From Thermus tenuipuniceus (lineage in GTDB: Bacteria > Deinococcota > Deinococci > Deinococcales > Thermaceae), in assembly GCF_002964845.1 (NCBI RefSeq), contig NZ_KZ672960.1:1-61617 (forward strand): 61,617 bases of DNA, written 5' to 3'. Below, in pieces: positions 40,955 to 49,796 of this stretch. Each line of letters opens with the position of its first letter. Positions within the stretch are counted from its first letter, which is position 1. The translations under genes and the position numbers were made by a program. The notes beneath the pieces are model-generated. The model saw nothing but the letters and a program-made list of their open reading frames with translations. It was not told where the DNA came from and searched no databases.

Positions 40955-41887
40955 TTAGGTAAAAAGGCTGGACACCGACTCCCCCCGGTGGATGCGCCAG
41001 ATGGCCTCGGCGAAGATGGGGGCCACGGGGAGGGTCTTGAGCTTGGGACCCTCCTTGGGGAGGCAGGTGTCGGTGGCGGCCACCTCCTTGACCGGGCTTT
41101 GGGCGATGCGCTCCAGGGCCGGGCCCACATAGACCCCGTGGGTGGCGGCGGCGTAGACTTCCTTGGCCCCGGCCTGCAGGAGGGCGTCCACCGCCTCCAC
41201 CAGGCTTCCTGCGGTGGAGATTTCGTCGTCCACGATCAAGGCGGTTTTCCCCTTCACCTCCCCCACCAGCATCCTGACCCGCACCTCGGTGTCGGAAACC
41301 CGCTCCTTGTCGATGAAGGCCAGGGGAAGGCGAAGGCGCCGGGCCAAGGAGCTGGCCCTTTTGAGGTCGCCGGCATCCGGGGCCACCACCACGGCATTTT
41401 CCAGGTCCACCCGGGTGGCGAAGTGGTTGGCGATGACGGGCTCGGCGGAAAGGTGGTCCACGGGAACCTTGAAGAAGCCGTGGACCTGGGGGGAGTGCAG
41501 GGTCATGGTGAGGACCCGGTCGGCCCCGGCGGTCTGGAGGAGGTCGGCCACCAGCCTGGCGGCGATGGAGATGCGGGGGGCGTCCTTCTTGTCGCTACGG
41601 GCATAGGAGAAGTAGGGGATGACCGCCGTGACCCGGGCGGCGCTGGCTCCCTTGGCGGCGTCCACCATCATGAGGAGCTCCATGAGGTGGTCCTGCACCG
41701 GGGGGGTTAGGGACTGGACGATGAAGACATCCCCTTCCCTCAGGCTTTCCTCGAAGCGCACGAAGAGGTTGTCGTTGGCGAAGCGCTGGGTGGTGCTTTT
41801 GCCCAAGGGCAGGCCTAGGGCCTCGGCGATGGCTTCGGCCAGGGGGCGGTTGGACTGGCCGGAAAAGATCAGCAGGGGGCGGTCCAT
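40955..41887 (-). CDS. prs: ribose-phosphate pyrophosphokinase
   Basis: 310-residue PRPP synthase supplying nucleotide, His and Trp synthesis. Motifs: [13 protein letters not shown] at the start, [28 protein letters not shown], and the PRPP loop [17 protein letters not shown]. The ATG at 41887 matches the family N-terminus; TGGTATCTT lies 10 bases upstream, and GGGGA is available as a weak ribosome binding site. Confidence 0.95.
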   Translation of the reverse strand: MDRPLLIFSGQSNRPLAEAIAEALGLPLGKSTTQRFANDNLFVRFEESLREGDVFIVQSLTPPVQDHLMELLMMVDAAKGASAARVTAVIPYFSYARSDKKDAPRISIAARLVADLLQTAGADRVLTMTLHSPQVHGFFKVPVDHLSAEPVIANHFATRVDLENAVVVAPDAGDLKRASSLARRLRLPLAFIDKERVSDTEVRVRMLVGEVKGKTALIVDDEISTAGSLVEAVDALLQAGAKEVYAAATHGVYVGPALERIAQSPVKEVAATDTCLPKEGPKLKTLPVAPIFAEAIWRIHRGESVSSLFT

Positions 41888-41947
41888 GCCGTTCCCCAAG
41901 ATACCACGGGAGAGGGGTATGCCCAAGTTGGCCCCGAAAAGGGCTAC

Positions 41948-43078
41948 TTAGAGGAGGGTAAGGGCTTCTTGCAAGGGAGTGGTGACCTCCGGACCCGTGG
42001 GGTGCAGGTAAACGTTCACCTCGGTGCGCACCCCGAAACTGGGCAGGTAAAGCCCGGGCTCCACGGTGAAGGCCAGACCCGGCACCAAGGGGCGGAAGTC
42101 GTGGGTTTCCAGGTCATCCAGGTGGGGACCTGAGCCGTGGACCTCCTCCCCCAGGTTGTGCCCCGTGCGGTGGCGGAGGTAGGGGCCATAGCCTGCGGCT
42201 TCCAGAAGCTTCCGGGCCACCTGGTCCACCTCGAAGCCCTTGGGGTAGTGCCCTCTTTGGTAGGTCTCGGCCACGAAGCGGATAGCCTCATCCCGGGCCT
42301 TTACCACAGCCTGGAAGGCTTGGTGGGCGGCCTCGGGAGGCCTTAGGCCGGCCATCCAGGTGATGTCGGCGTAGACCCCTCCTTTTTCCTTGGCCCAGAG
42401 GTCCAAAAGCACCACTTCTCCCTCCTCGAGGACCTTGTCCGTGGGGGCGTGGTGAGGGTTGGCGGCGTTTCGGCCGAAGGCCACCATGGGGGGGTGGTCG
42501 AAGACCAGGCCCCGTTCCTCCAGGGCCTGGATCAATATGGCCTGTACCGCCTGTTCCGTGGACCCAGGGTTTTGGCGCAGGAAGGCTATGGCCTGGTCCT
42601 TGGCGGCCACCAGGCCCTCGGCTGCCCGGCGGTGGCTCTTTAGCGTTTCCTCCCCCCAGGTCTGGAAGAGGAGGAGCAAGGGCCAGGAGGAGGTGAGCTC
42701 GAGGCCCATTCCCCTGAGAAGGTCCAAACTGCCCCCATCCACCCGGGAGAGGTAGGGGATGAGCCCTCCCGGCACGTACTCCAAGGCGATGCGCTGCTGT
42801 CCTTCCAAAAGCTCCGAAAGGGCTTCTAGGTACCCCCGCCAGGTGTGGTAAGTGCGCCTCTTCCCGGGAAGAAGGGGAAAGAGGCTTTCCTCTATGGCGT
42901 GGCAGAGGAGCACGGGTTCCCCTTCCCGGGGGATGAGGTAGGCAAAACGGCGGGTTAGGTGAAGGTGGGTGAGGGCAAGCACCTCGAGGGCCAAGGGATT
43001 GCTCCGGCCAAAGGAGAGGAGGAGCCAAGCATCCAGCCTCTCTTCCCTGAGGATTTCCTGCACGCGGGTGAGCTCCAC
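41948..43078 (-). CDS. M24 family Xaa-Pro aminopeptidase-like metallopeptidase
   Basis: 376-residue pita-bread-fold enzyme with an N-terminal creatinase-like domain. Metal ligands are recognisable in VVLLDLWAKEKGGVYADITW (two Asp), HRTGHNLGEEVHG (His), FTVEPGLY (Glu) and RTEVNVYL (Glu). Probably cleaves X-Pro dipeptides in the cytoplasm. The GTG follows TAGCAT by 6 bases. Divergent from the Fe-S carrier gene. Confidence 0.85.
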   Translation of the reverse strand: MELTRVQEILREERLDAWLLLSFGRSNPLALEVLALTHLHLTRRFAYLIPREGEPVLLCHAIEESLFPLLPGKRRTYHTWRGYLEALSELLEGQQRIALEYVPGGLIPYLSRVDGGSLDLLRGMGLELTSSWPLLLLFQTWGEETLKSHRRAAEGLVAAKDQAIAFLRQNPGSTEQAVQAILIQALEERGLVFDHPPMVAFGRNAANPHHAPTDKVLEEGEVVLLDLWAKEKGGVYADITWMAGLRPPEAAHQAFQAVVKARDEAIRFVAETYQRGHYPKGFEVDQVARKLLEAAGYGPYLRHRTGHNLGEEVHGSGPHLDDLETHDFRPLVPGLAFTVEPGLYLPSFGVRTEVNVYLHPTGPEVTTPLQEALTLL

Positions 43079-43159
43079 GTTCCCATGCTACCCCTTGGAA
43101 TCCACCTCACCTTTTCTTACCCCTGACGTGCTACGTTAGGGGGTAGGGAGGTTTGGAAG

Positions 43160-43540
43160 ATGGTCGAAACGCAGGAGGCGGTCATCCGCATTACCCCCTT
43201 GGCGGCGGAGAAGGCCAAGGAGATCCTGGCCCGTTATGGCAAGGAGCATGCGGCCATCCGGGTCTACATCAAGTCCGGCGGGTGCTCGGGCTTCCAGTAC
43301 GGCATGGCCGTGGACGAAAGGGAGCTTCCGGGGGATACCCTCGTGGAGATGCACGGGGTGCGCCTGGTGGTGGATCCCATGTCCCTGCCCTACCTGGTGG
43401 GTTCGGAGATCGACTGGGTGGAAAGCCTCATGGGCGGCGGGTTCACGGTGCACAACCCCAACGCCGCCAGCACCTGCGGTTGTGGCCACTCCTTCCGCAC
43501 CAAGGACCAGGAAGGTGAGGCCCGCACCTGCGGCCACTGA
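43160..43540 (+). CDS. erpA: A-type iron-sulfur carrier (IscA/ErpA)
   Basis: 126-residue HesB/IscA-family protein that delivers Fe-S clusters to apo-enzymes. The three conserved cysteines are in SGGCSGFQY and STCGCGHSF. The C-terminal extension (ARTCGH) adds another cysteine. AGGGAGG lies upstream of the ATG, and TGCTACGTT (box 43132-43137) is a plausible extended -10. Followed by a strong terminator. ErpA versus IscA cannot be separated by sequence alone. Confidence 0.9.
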   Translation: MVETQEAVIRITPLAAEKAKEILARYGKEHAAIRVYIKSGGCSGFQYGMAVDERELPGDTLVEMHGVRLVVDPMSLPYLVGSEIDWVESLMGGGFTVHNPNAASTCGCGHSFRTKDQEGEARTCGH

Positions 43541-43562
43541 TTCCCTCTTTTGAGCGCCTTTT

Positions 43563-43586
43563 GGGGCCCAGATCCTGGGCCCCTTT
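43563..43586 (+). terminator. erpA terminator
   Basis: Perfect 9-bp stem GGGGCCCAG/CTGGGCCCC with an ATC loop, followed by TTT. It separates erpA from the promoter of the peptide-binding protein gene. Confidence 0.8.
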
Positions 43587-43599
43587 AACCTTCTTCCCA

Positions 43600-43627
43600 T
43601 TGACCTTCATGGGAGGCACCGTATAAT
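43600..43627 (+). promoter_or_regulatory. promoter of the peptide ABC importer
   Basis: TTGACC (43600-43605), a 16-base spacer and a consensus TATAAT (43622-43627). The leader is about 40 bases and ends with AAAGGAGG. One of the strongest-looking promoters in the window. Confidence 0.8.
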
Positions 43628-43673
43628 AGCTTCGGCCACTAAGGATAGTGCCGCAACCACGAAAGGAGGCCGT

Positions 43674-45542
43674 ATGAGAAAAGTAGGCAAGCTGGCTGTG
43701 CTCGGTTTAACCGCCCTGGGCCTGGCCCTAGCAGGTCCCCAGGACAACAGCCTGGTCATAGGGGCTTCCCAGGAGCCCAGGGTTCTGGCAGGGGACTTCC
43801 TCAGCGTCATCTCCAACCAGGCCATCAAGAGCGAGATCGAAGGCTATCTCTTCGCGCCCTTTATCGGCTTCAACGCGGATAGCCAGAACTTCCCTGTTCT
43901 GGCCACCGAGGTACCCACCCAGCAGAACGGGCGCCTGCGGGTGACGGACATCGGCGGGGGCAAGAAGCGCCTGGAGATGGACCTCACCATCCGCCCCGAT
44001 GCCCGTTGGTCGGACGGCAAGCCCATCACCACCGACGACGTGCAGTTCTACTTTGAGGTGGGCAAGGCCAAGGGCATGCCCGTGCTAAACCCGGACTATT
44101 GGGAACGGGTGAACCTACGGGTCAAGGACGCCCGCAACTTCACCGTCATCTTTGAGCCCGCCTACTACTACGACACCTACGGCTCCCCCATCGGCTACGC
44201 GCCCAAGCACATCATGGGGGCGGAGTGGGAGAAGGTGAAAGCCGCGGCCCGCAACCTGGACCCCGACAAGGACGCGGAGAAGCTCAACGAGCTCTACCGC
44301 AACTTCTTCCTCAAGTTCGCCACCCCCCAGGCCCTGAACCGGGGAGCCATGGTCTACTCGGGTGCCTTCAAGCTGAAGCGCTGGGTGCCGGGGAACTCCA
44401 TCGAGATGGAGCGCAACCCCAACTTCCCCATCAAGCCGGAAGGCGGGGAGAGCAGGTACGTGCAGAAGGTGGTCTACCGCTTCATCCAGAACACCAACTC
44501 CCTCCTGGTGGCGGTGATCGGTGGCTCCATCGACGCCACTTCCAGCGTGGCCCTCACCTTTGACCAGGGTCGTTCCCGCCAGCTCACCTCCCGCGCCCCC
44601 GGCCGCTTTGACATCTGGTTCGTGCCCGGGGCCATCTGGGAGCACATCGACATCAACAAGTTCGCCAACTGCCAGCAGGTGAAGGACCTGGGCCTGGATG
44701 ATGTCCGCACCCGTCAGGCCCTCCTCCATGCCCTGAACCGCGAGGGGCTGGTGAAGGCCTTCTTTGATGGCTTGCAGCCCGTGGCCCACACCTGGATTGC
44801 CCCTGTTAACCCCCTCTTCAACCCCAACGTCAAGAAGTACGAGTTTGACCTAAAGAAGGCCGAGGCTCTCTTGGCACAGATGGGTTGGCGTAAGGGGTCG
44901 GATGGCATCCTCCAGCGCACCGTGGGCGGGCGCACCGTGCGCTTCGAGATCGAGTACGTGACCACCGCCGGCAACGCCATCCGCGAGCGCACCCAGCAGT
45001 TCTTCGCCGAGGACCTCAAGAAGATCGGCATCGCTGTCAAGATCAATAACGCCCCTTCGGCCGTGGTCTTCGCCGACGACTACATCCAGCGGGCTTCCGA
45101 GTGCAAGTGGACCGGGATGTTTGAGTTCGCCTGGGTGTCCAGCTTGGCGGAGGGTGGCAACCTCTTCCAGTACCGGAACCTGAACACTGGGACGATCCTG
45201 GTGCCCACCAAGGAGAACAACTACCAGGGCCAGAACATCGGCGGCTGGCGGAACGACGAGTTCGACCGCCTGACCAGCCAAGGGGTCTTGGAGTTTGATG
45301 AGGCCCGCCGCAAGCAGCTCTTCGCCCGGGCCCAGGAGATCTGGGCGGAGGAGCTTCCCGCTCTGCCCCTCTACTTCCGGGCCAACCCCTACGTGGTGCG
45401 CAAGGGCTTGGTCAACTACGTGGCCAGCGCCTACGCGGGGGGCAACGGCTACCCCGGCTGGAACGCCTGGGAGATTGGCTGGGAGAGCCGCGGGGCCGTG
45501 AAGAAGTGGGACCAGGCGAAGTACGCCCTTTCCGTCAAGTAG
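43674..45542 (+). CDS. peptide ABC transporter substrate-binding protein
   Basis: 622-residue secreted family-5 (DppA/OppA-like) binding protein. Signal peptide MRKVGKLAVLGLTALGLALA; the SBP family-5 pattern appears in LTIRPDARWSDGKPITTDDV and in the C-terminal ARAQEIWAEELPALPLYFR. Ligands are probably di- or oligopeptides. AAAGGAGG lies five bases before the ATG. A terminator-like hairpin separates it from the permease genes, which would give more binding protein than permease. Confidence 0.92.
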   Translation: MRKVGKLAVLGLTALGLALAGPQDNSLVIGASQEPRVLAGDFLSVISNQAIKSEIEGYLFAPFIGFNADSQNFPVLATEVPTQQNGRLRVTDIGGGKKRLEMDLTIRPDARWSDGKPITTDDVQFYFEVGKAKGMPVLNPDYWERVNLRVKDARNFTVIFEPAYYYDTYGSPIGYAPKHIMGAEWEKVKAAARNLDPDKDAEKLNELYRNFFLKFATPQALNRGAMVYSGAFKLKRWVPGNSIEMERNPNFPIKPEGGESRYVQKVVYRFIQNTNSLLVAVIGGSIDATSSVALTFDQGRSRQLTSRAPGRFDIWFVPGAIWEHIDINKFANCQQVKDLGLDDVRTRQALLHALNREGLVKAFFDGLQPVAHTWIAPVNPLFNPNVKKYEFDLKKAEALLAQMGWRKGSDGILQRTVGGRTVRFEIEYVTTAGNAIRERTQQFFAEDLKKIGIAVKINNAPSAVVFADDYIQRASECKWTGMFEFAWVSSLAEGGNLFQYRNLNTGTILVPTKENNYQGQNIGGWRNDEFDRLTSQGVLEFDEARRKQLFARAQEIWAEELPALPLYFRANPYVVRKGLVNYVASAYAGGNGYPGWNAWEIGWESRGAVKKWDQAKYALSVK

Positions 45543-45560
45543 CCTGGGTGGTATAGTGGG

Positions 45561-45591
45561 GCCCGCTGGGCTTTGGCCCAGCGGGCTTTTT
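45561..45591 (+). terminator. attenuating terminator between binding protein and permease genes
   Basis: Perfect 11-bp stem GCCCGCTGGGC/GCCCAGCGGGC with a TTTG loop and a TTTTT tail, 18 bases after the stop. Read-through would supply the permease genes downstream. Confidence 0.8.
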
Positions 45592-45617
45592 GAGTGTCAT
45601 AAACGGGAGGTACAAAG

Positions 45618-46628
45618 GTGTTCGCCTACACGGTACGTCGGCTTTTGCAGATGGTCCCCTTGCTCCTGGCCGCCAGCGTGGTGATCTACGCCCTCTTGGC
45701 CCTACAGCCCGGGGACCCTTTGGAGGAGCTCAAGCGGCAGAACCCCCGCATGACCGCCGAGCAGTTTGAGGCTCTGAAGAAGGCCTATGGCCTGGACCAG
45801 CCCTTGCACATCCGCTACTTCAAGTGGCTTTCCCGGGCGGTGCGGGGGGATCTCGGGTATAGCCGCACCTACGGGATCCCCGCCGCGGAGTACATCTTTG
45901 CGCAGCGCCTGCCCAAGACGCTGATCCTTTCGGGGCTGGCCCTTACCCTGGCCTTGGTGGTGGCCATTCCCGTGGGGATCTTCTCGGCGGTGCGACAGTA
46001 CTCCCTGGCAGACTACGCCATCACCTTCCTCTCCTTCGTGGGCTTCTCCATGCCGGTCTTCTTCCTGGGTATCTTGCTGCTCTACCTCTTCGCCATTTGG
46101 CTACCGGACCATATCCCAGGTTTCCCTCGCTTTCCCACCGGAGGGGTGCCGGGGGTCCTGCCGGAGGACGTGCGTCTGGGCAACGTGACCCTTTGGGGGT
46201 TCCTGGGGCAGTGGGCGTGGCACTTGATCCTGCCAGTGCTGGCCCTTTCCTCCCTGCAGATGGCGGAGTGGACCCGGTTCATGCGGGCTTCGCTTTTGGA
46301 GGTGCTTTCCCAGGACTACATCCGCACCGCCCGGGCCAAAGGGCTTTCCGAACGGGTGGTGCTTTACAAGCACGCCCTTAGGAACGCCCTCATTCCCATC
46401 GTGACCCTGGTGGGCCTGGCCATCCCCGGGGTATTGGGCGGGGCCACCATTACCGAGACCATCTTCAGCTACCCCGGCATGGGGCGGGCGATTTTTGACG
46501 CCCTGGTGGAGAAGGACTACAACGTGGCCATGGCGGCCTTGGCCTTCTTGGCCTTGATGACGGCGCTTTTCAACCTGCTGGCGGACCTGGCCTATGCGGT
46601 GGTGGACCCCCGCATCCGCTACAGCTAG
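45618..46628 (+). CDS. peptide ABC transporter permease, DppB type
   Basis: 336-residue permease with six predicted helices. Typical segments: FAYTVRRLLQMVPLLLAAS at the N-terminus, the coupling loop DYIRTARAKGLSERVVLYKH, and YPGMGRAIFDAL near the end. GTG start with GGGAGG eight bases upstream. Works with the DppC-type partner encoded next; no ATPase gene is adjacent, so the ATPases must be elsewhere. Confidence 0.93.
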   Translation: MFAYTVRRLLQMVPLLLAASVVIYALLALQPGDPLEELKRQNPRMTAEQFEALKKAYGLDQPLHIRYFKWLSRAVRGDLGYSRTYGIPAAEYIFAQRLPKTLILSGLALTLALVVAIPVGIFSAVRQYSLADYAITFLSFVGFSMPVFFLGILLLYLFAIWLPDHIPGFPRFPTGGVPGVLPEDVRLGNVTLWGFLGQWAWHLILPVLALSSLQMAEWTRFMRASLLEVLSQDYIRTARAKGLSERVVLYKHALRNALIPIVTLVGLAIPGVLGGATITETIFSYPGMGRAIFDALVEKDYNVAMAALAFLALMTALFNLLADLAYAVVDPRIRYS

Positions 46629-46637
46629 AGGTGAACC

Positions 46638-47825
46638 ATGGCAACGCAAGCTGTGAAGGCCAAACCCCGCACCTTCGCCAGCCTTTTTTGGCGCCGCCTA
46701 AGGCGGCACAAGATGGCCATGGCCGGCCTAGTGGTCATCGTGTTGCTCATCTTGATGGCCATCCTAGCTCCCTGGATCGCCCCTTACGACCCCACCGCCC
46801 AGCCCACGGGGGAGGACGTGGGGCAGTACTACTTCAACCCCCCCTCCAGGGAGCACCTTTTGGGCACCGATGACCTGGGGCGGGACGTGCTCTCCCGCAT
46901 CATCTACGGTTCGCGCATCTCGCTTCTGGTGGGCTTCGCCGTGGCCTTCTCCAGCGTGATTTTGGGGACCATCATGGGCACCCTGGCGGGGTACTTCTCC
47001 GGCAGGCCCCTGCGCTTTTACCTGGGTCCACTACGCCGGGAGAAGGAGGGGTTTTACCCCTGGAGCTTCGCCTTGTGGCGGGTGTTCTCTTGGTTCCTCT
47101 ACTACGGGGCCTTGTACCTGGTCCTCTCCATCGCCTGGACCCTGGCGGAGGACGGCGTGCGGGCGGGGAGCGTGGGAAGCTACCTGGGCTTTGGCTTAAC
47201 CCTAGCCTTGGTGCTCTGGGCTGCCTGGTACGGCCTTAAAGGGCAGATCCGCCTGGACCTGGACGTGGCCATCAGCCGCCTCATCGACTTCATGCTCACC
47301 ATTCCCACCCTGCCCCTTCTCTTGGTGCTCTCCGCCCTCCTGCGCGACCCTGGGGTGAAGGTGGGGCAGTGGGCGCAAGGGGTCTTCGGGGATGCCGCCA
47401 GCGTGTTCATCATCATCACCATCCTGGTCCTCTTCGGATGGCTGGGCACCGCAAGGCTGGTGCGGGGGAACATCCTCTCCCTTCGAGAGCAGGATTACGC
47501 CACCGCCGCCCAGGCGTTGGGGGCTACAGACGCTCGCATCATGTTCCGCCACCTGGTGCCCAATACCATGGCCCCCCTTATTGTGCAGGCCACCCTACAG
47601 GTAGGTGGCGCCATCCTTACCGAGGCCGCCCTTTCCTTCTTGGGCTTCGGCATCCAGCCCCCGGTGGCCACCTGGGGTAACATGCTCACCAACGCCCAGG
47701 AGTACATCTTCACCGCGCCCTGGCTGGCCCTGCCCCCGGGCTTTATGATCTTCATCACGGTGCTGGCCTTCAACTACCTGGGCGACGGCCTCCGGGACGC
47801 TTTGGACCCGAGGAGCCGCCTCTAG
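46638..47825 (+). CDS. peptide ABC transporter permease, DppC type, with inserted region
   Basis: 395-residue permease, roughly 85-95 residues longer than the usual 300. Ordinary DppC features: LLGTDDLGRDVLSRIIYGSR, coupling loop DYATAAQALGATDARIMFRH, ALSFLGFGIQPPVATWG. The extra part (about residues 124-208), between the second canonical helix (ending LAGYFSG) and ISRLIDFML, contains two additional hydrophobic helices and a charged loop. GAGGTG precedes the ATG. Last gene of the importer operon. Confidence 0.92.
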   Translation: MATQAVKAKPRTFASLFWRRLRRHKMAMAGLVVIVLLILMAILAPWIAPYDPTAQPTGEDVGQYYFNPPSREHLLGTDDLGRDVLSRIIYGSRISLLVGFAVAFSSVILGTIMGTLAGYFSGRPLRFYLGPLRREKEGFYPWSFALWRVFSWFLYYGALYLVLSIAWTLAEDGVRAGSVGSYLGFGLTLALVLWAAWYGLKGQIRLDLDVAISRLIDFMLTIPTLPLLLVLSALLRDPGVKVGQWAQGVFGDAASVFIIITILVLFGWLGTARLVRGNILSLREQDYATAAQALGATDARIMFRHLVPNTMAPLIVQATLQVGGAILTEAALSFLGFGIQPPVATWGNMLTNAQEYIFTAPWLALPPGFMIFITVLAFNYLGDGLRDALDPRSRL

Positions 47826-47842
47826 GCCCCTGTCCTTGGGAA

Positions 47843-47864
47843 GGGCCGGGGTACGCCCCGGCCC
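47843..47864. terminator. bidirectional terminator between the permease gene and truA
   Basis: Perfect 9-bp stem GGGCCGGGG/CCCCGGCCC with a TACG loop between the convergent ends; it touches the truA stop codon. Confidence 0.75.
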
Positions 47865-48632
47865 TTAGCCCTTTGGGGAGAGCCGGTCCTCGGGGTAGCG
47901 GGCCTCGAGGAAGTAAAGCCCCTGGGGCGGGGCGCTGGGGCCCGCCAGGCGGCGGTCGGCGGTTTCCAAAATGAGCCTCAGGCTTTCGGGGGGGCGCTTC
48001 CCCAGGCCCACCTCCAAGAGGGTGCCCACCATGCCCCGCACCTGGCCCCGGAGGAAGCTTTGGCCCCGGAAGTAGAAGCGTAGCTCCCTGCCTGCTTCCC
48101 CTTCCACCTCCTCCATGCGGGCCTCGTAAAGCTCCCTTTCCCCTGCCCGCACTTCCTCCTTAGCGAAGCCCAGGAAGCTGTGCCGGCCCGGGAGGTGGGC
48201 GAGGGCCTCCTGCATGGCGGCGAGGTCCAGGGAGTGGCGGATCCAAAGGGCCCGGTGGCGGAGGAGGGGAGAGGGGTGGGGCCTCAGGAGGAGGCGGTAA
48301 AGGTAAGCCCGCCAAAGGGCCTCCTTGCGGGCATGGAAGCCTGGGGCCACCTCCTTGGCGGTGATCACCTTTAGGTCCTCAGGGAGAAGGCGGTTCAGGG
48401 CCTCGGGGATCCTCTCTGTGGGAATCTTGCTTAAGAGGTCAAAGTGGAAGGGCATGGCCAGGGCATGCACCCCAGCGTCGGTGCGGCCTGCGGCCACCGC
48501 TTTGGGCAGGGCCCCGATTTCCGGCAAAATCCTTTCCAGCTCCCCCTGCACGGTGCGCAGGCCAGGCCGCTGGCGCTGAAGCCCAGCGAAATGGGTGCCA
48601 TCGTACTCAGTGAGGATCAGGATGCGGCGCAC
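47865..48632 (-). CDS. truA: tRNA pseudouridine(38-40) synthase
   Basis: 255-residue enzyme modifying uridines 38-40 in the anticodon arm. Catalytic Asp lies in [13 protein letters not shown]; other marks are [15 protein letters not shown] and the YLYR segment [12 protein letters not shown]. The GTG start has TAAGCT 6 bases upstream and no ribosome binding site. Confidence 0.95.
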   Translation of the reverse strand: MRRILILTEYDGTHFAGLQRQRPGLRTVQGELERILPEIGALPKAVAAGRTDAGVHALAMPFHFDLLSKIPTERIPEALNRLLPEDLKVITAKEVAPGFHARKEALWRAYLYRLLLRPHPSPLLRHRALWIRHSLDLAAMQEALAHLPGRHSFLGFAKEEVRAGERELYEARMEEVEGEAGRELRFYFRGQSFLRGQVRGMVGTLLEVGLGKRPPESLRLILETADRRLAGPSAPPQGLYFLEARYPEDRLSPKG

Positions 48633-48716
48633 GAACCCAGCTTATCCCTTGTTCCCGTGCATCCTTCCCTGAGCTACACCGAGTTCTCGGCCACCCCAAG
48701 GCGTTTTCCGGGGCTC

Positions 48717-48741
48717 CCACCCTGGCGCAAGCCAGGGGTGG
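48717..48741 (-). terminator. terminator of the iron ABC ATPase gene
   Basis: On the minus strand, a ten-pair stem with one bulge and a TTGC loop (plus-strand arms CCACCCTGGC and GCCAGGGGTGG), just after the stop codon. It resembles the metK hairpin (36376-36400) and the GGDEF-gene hairpin in surrounding sequence. Confidence 0.6.
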
Positions 48742-48743
48742 TA

Positions 48744-49796
48744 TTAGTCCACCCCCACCGGGGCCTTGGAGGGATGCCCCTCGAGGGCCACGCCCTTTCC
48801 CACCACCTTGAGCCGCACCCGGTTCCCCACGCGGAAGGGGCTTTCCGGTCCCTCCTGCGCCAGGATCTCCTTCTCCGGGGAGAAAAGGCGCACCCGGTAG
48901 GTGAGGTCGTGCCCCTTGAACTCCCGGGCCAGCACCTCGCCTAGGGCTCCTTCGGGCGCTTCTGGGGGCAGGAGCTTCAGGGCCTCGGGGCGCAGGGAGA
49001 GGAGAAGGGGTCCGTGGGCGGGCTCCGCCAGGGGCACCGGGCCCAGGCAGGTCTCCGCATGCCGCCCAAACCCTTCCCCCGAAAGCAGGTTGGTCCGCCC
49101 CAGAAACTGGGCCACGAAGGGGGTCTTGGGCCTGAGGTAGACCTCCTCCGGGGTACCCACCTGCTCTAGCCTTCCTCCCCGCATCACCCCCAGACGGTCG
49201 GCGAAGGAGAGGGCCTCCTCCTGGTCGTGGGTGACCAGGAGGGCGGTGGTGCCCGTTTCCTTGAGGATCTTGCGCACCTCCTCCCGGGTGCTGGTCCGAA
49301 GGCTTGCGTCCAAGCTGGAAAAGGGCTCGTCCAGGAGGACCAGCTTCGGCCCCGGGGCCAGGGCCCGGGCCAGGGCGATACGCTGCTGCTGCCCCCCGGA
49401 AAGCTCCCCGGGCTTGCGGTCCTGGAAGAGGGTCATGCCCACCCGCTCCAGGGCCTTCCTGGCCTTCTCGTGGCGGTCTTTTCCCTTAAGGCCGAAGGCC
49501 ACGTTGCCCAAGGCGGTGAGGTGGGGGAAAAGGGCGTAGTCCTGGAAGACAAAGCCGATGCCCCGCTTTTCCGGGGGCAGGGAGGTGATCTCCTTGCCTT
49601 CCAGGAAAATCCGCCCTGCCTCCGGGTTTTCCAACCCGGCCACCACCCTCAAGAGGGTGGTCTTGCCGCAGCCCGAGGGTCCCAAAAGGGCCAGGATCTC
49701 CCCGGGGTAGACCTCGAGGTCGATTCCCTTAAGCACCTGGTGCTTCCCGAAGCGCTTGACAATGCCCTGCAGGGTTAGAAGCGGCGCTCGCTCCAA
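48744..49796 (-). CDS. fbpC: iron(III) ABC transporter ATPase
   Basis: 350-residue ATP-binding subunit. Walker [11 protein letters not shown]-loop [13 protein letters not shown], signature [15 protein letters not shown], Walker [14 protein letters not shown]-loop [11 protein letters not shown]; the C-terminal roughly 120 residues form a TOBE-like regulatory domain. It closely follows FbpC-type iron transporters. The TTG at 49796 is the most likely start (GGGGGT upstream, overlap of 22 bases with the permease gene), but other non-ATG starts are possible. Confidence 0.9.
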   Translation of the reverse strand: MERAPLLTLQGIVKRFGKHQVLKGIDLEVYPGEILALLGPSGCGKTTLLRVVAGLENPEAGRIFLEGKEITSLPPEKRGIGFVFQDYALFPHLTALGNVAFGLKGKDRHEKARKALERVGMTLFQDRKPGELSGGQQQRIALARALAPGPKLVLLDEPFSSLDASLRTSTREEVRKILKETGTTALLVTHDQEEALSFADRLGVMRGGRLEQVGTPEEVYLRPKTPFVAQFLGRTNLLSGEGFGRHAETCLGPVPLAEPAHGPLLLSLRPEALKLLPPEAPEGALGEVLAREFKGHDLTYRVRLFSPEKEILAQEGPESPFRVGNRVRLKVVGKGVALEGHPSKAPVGVD

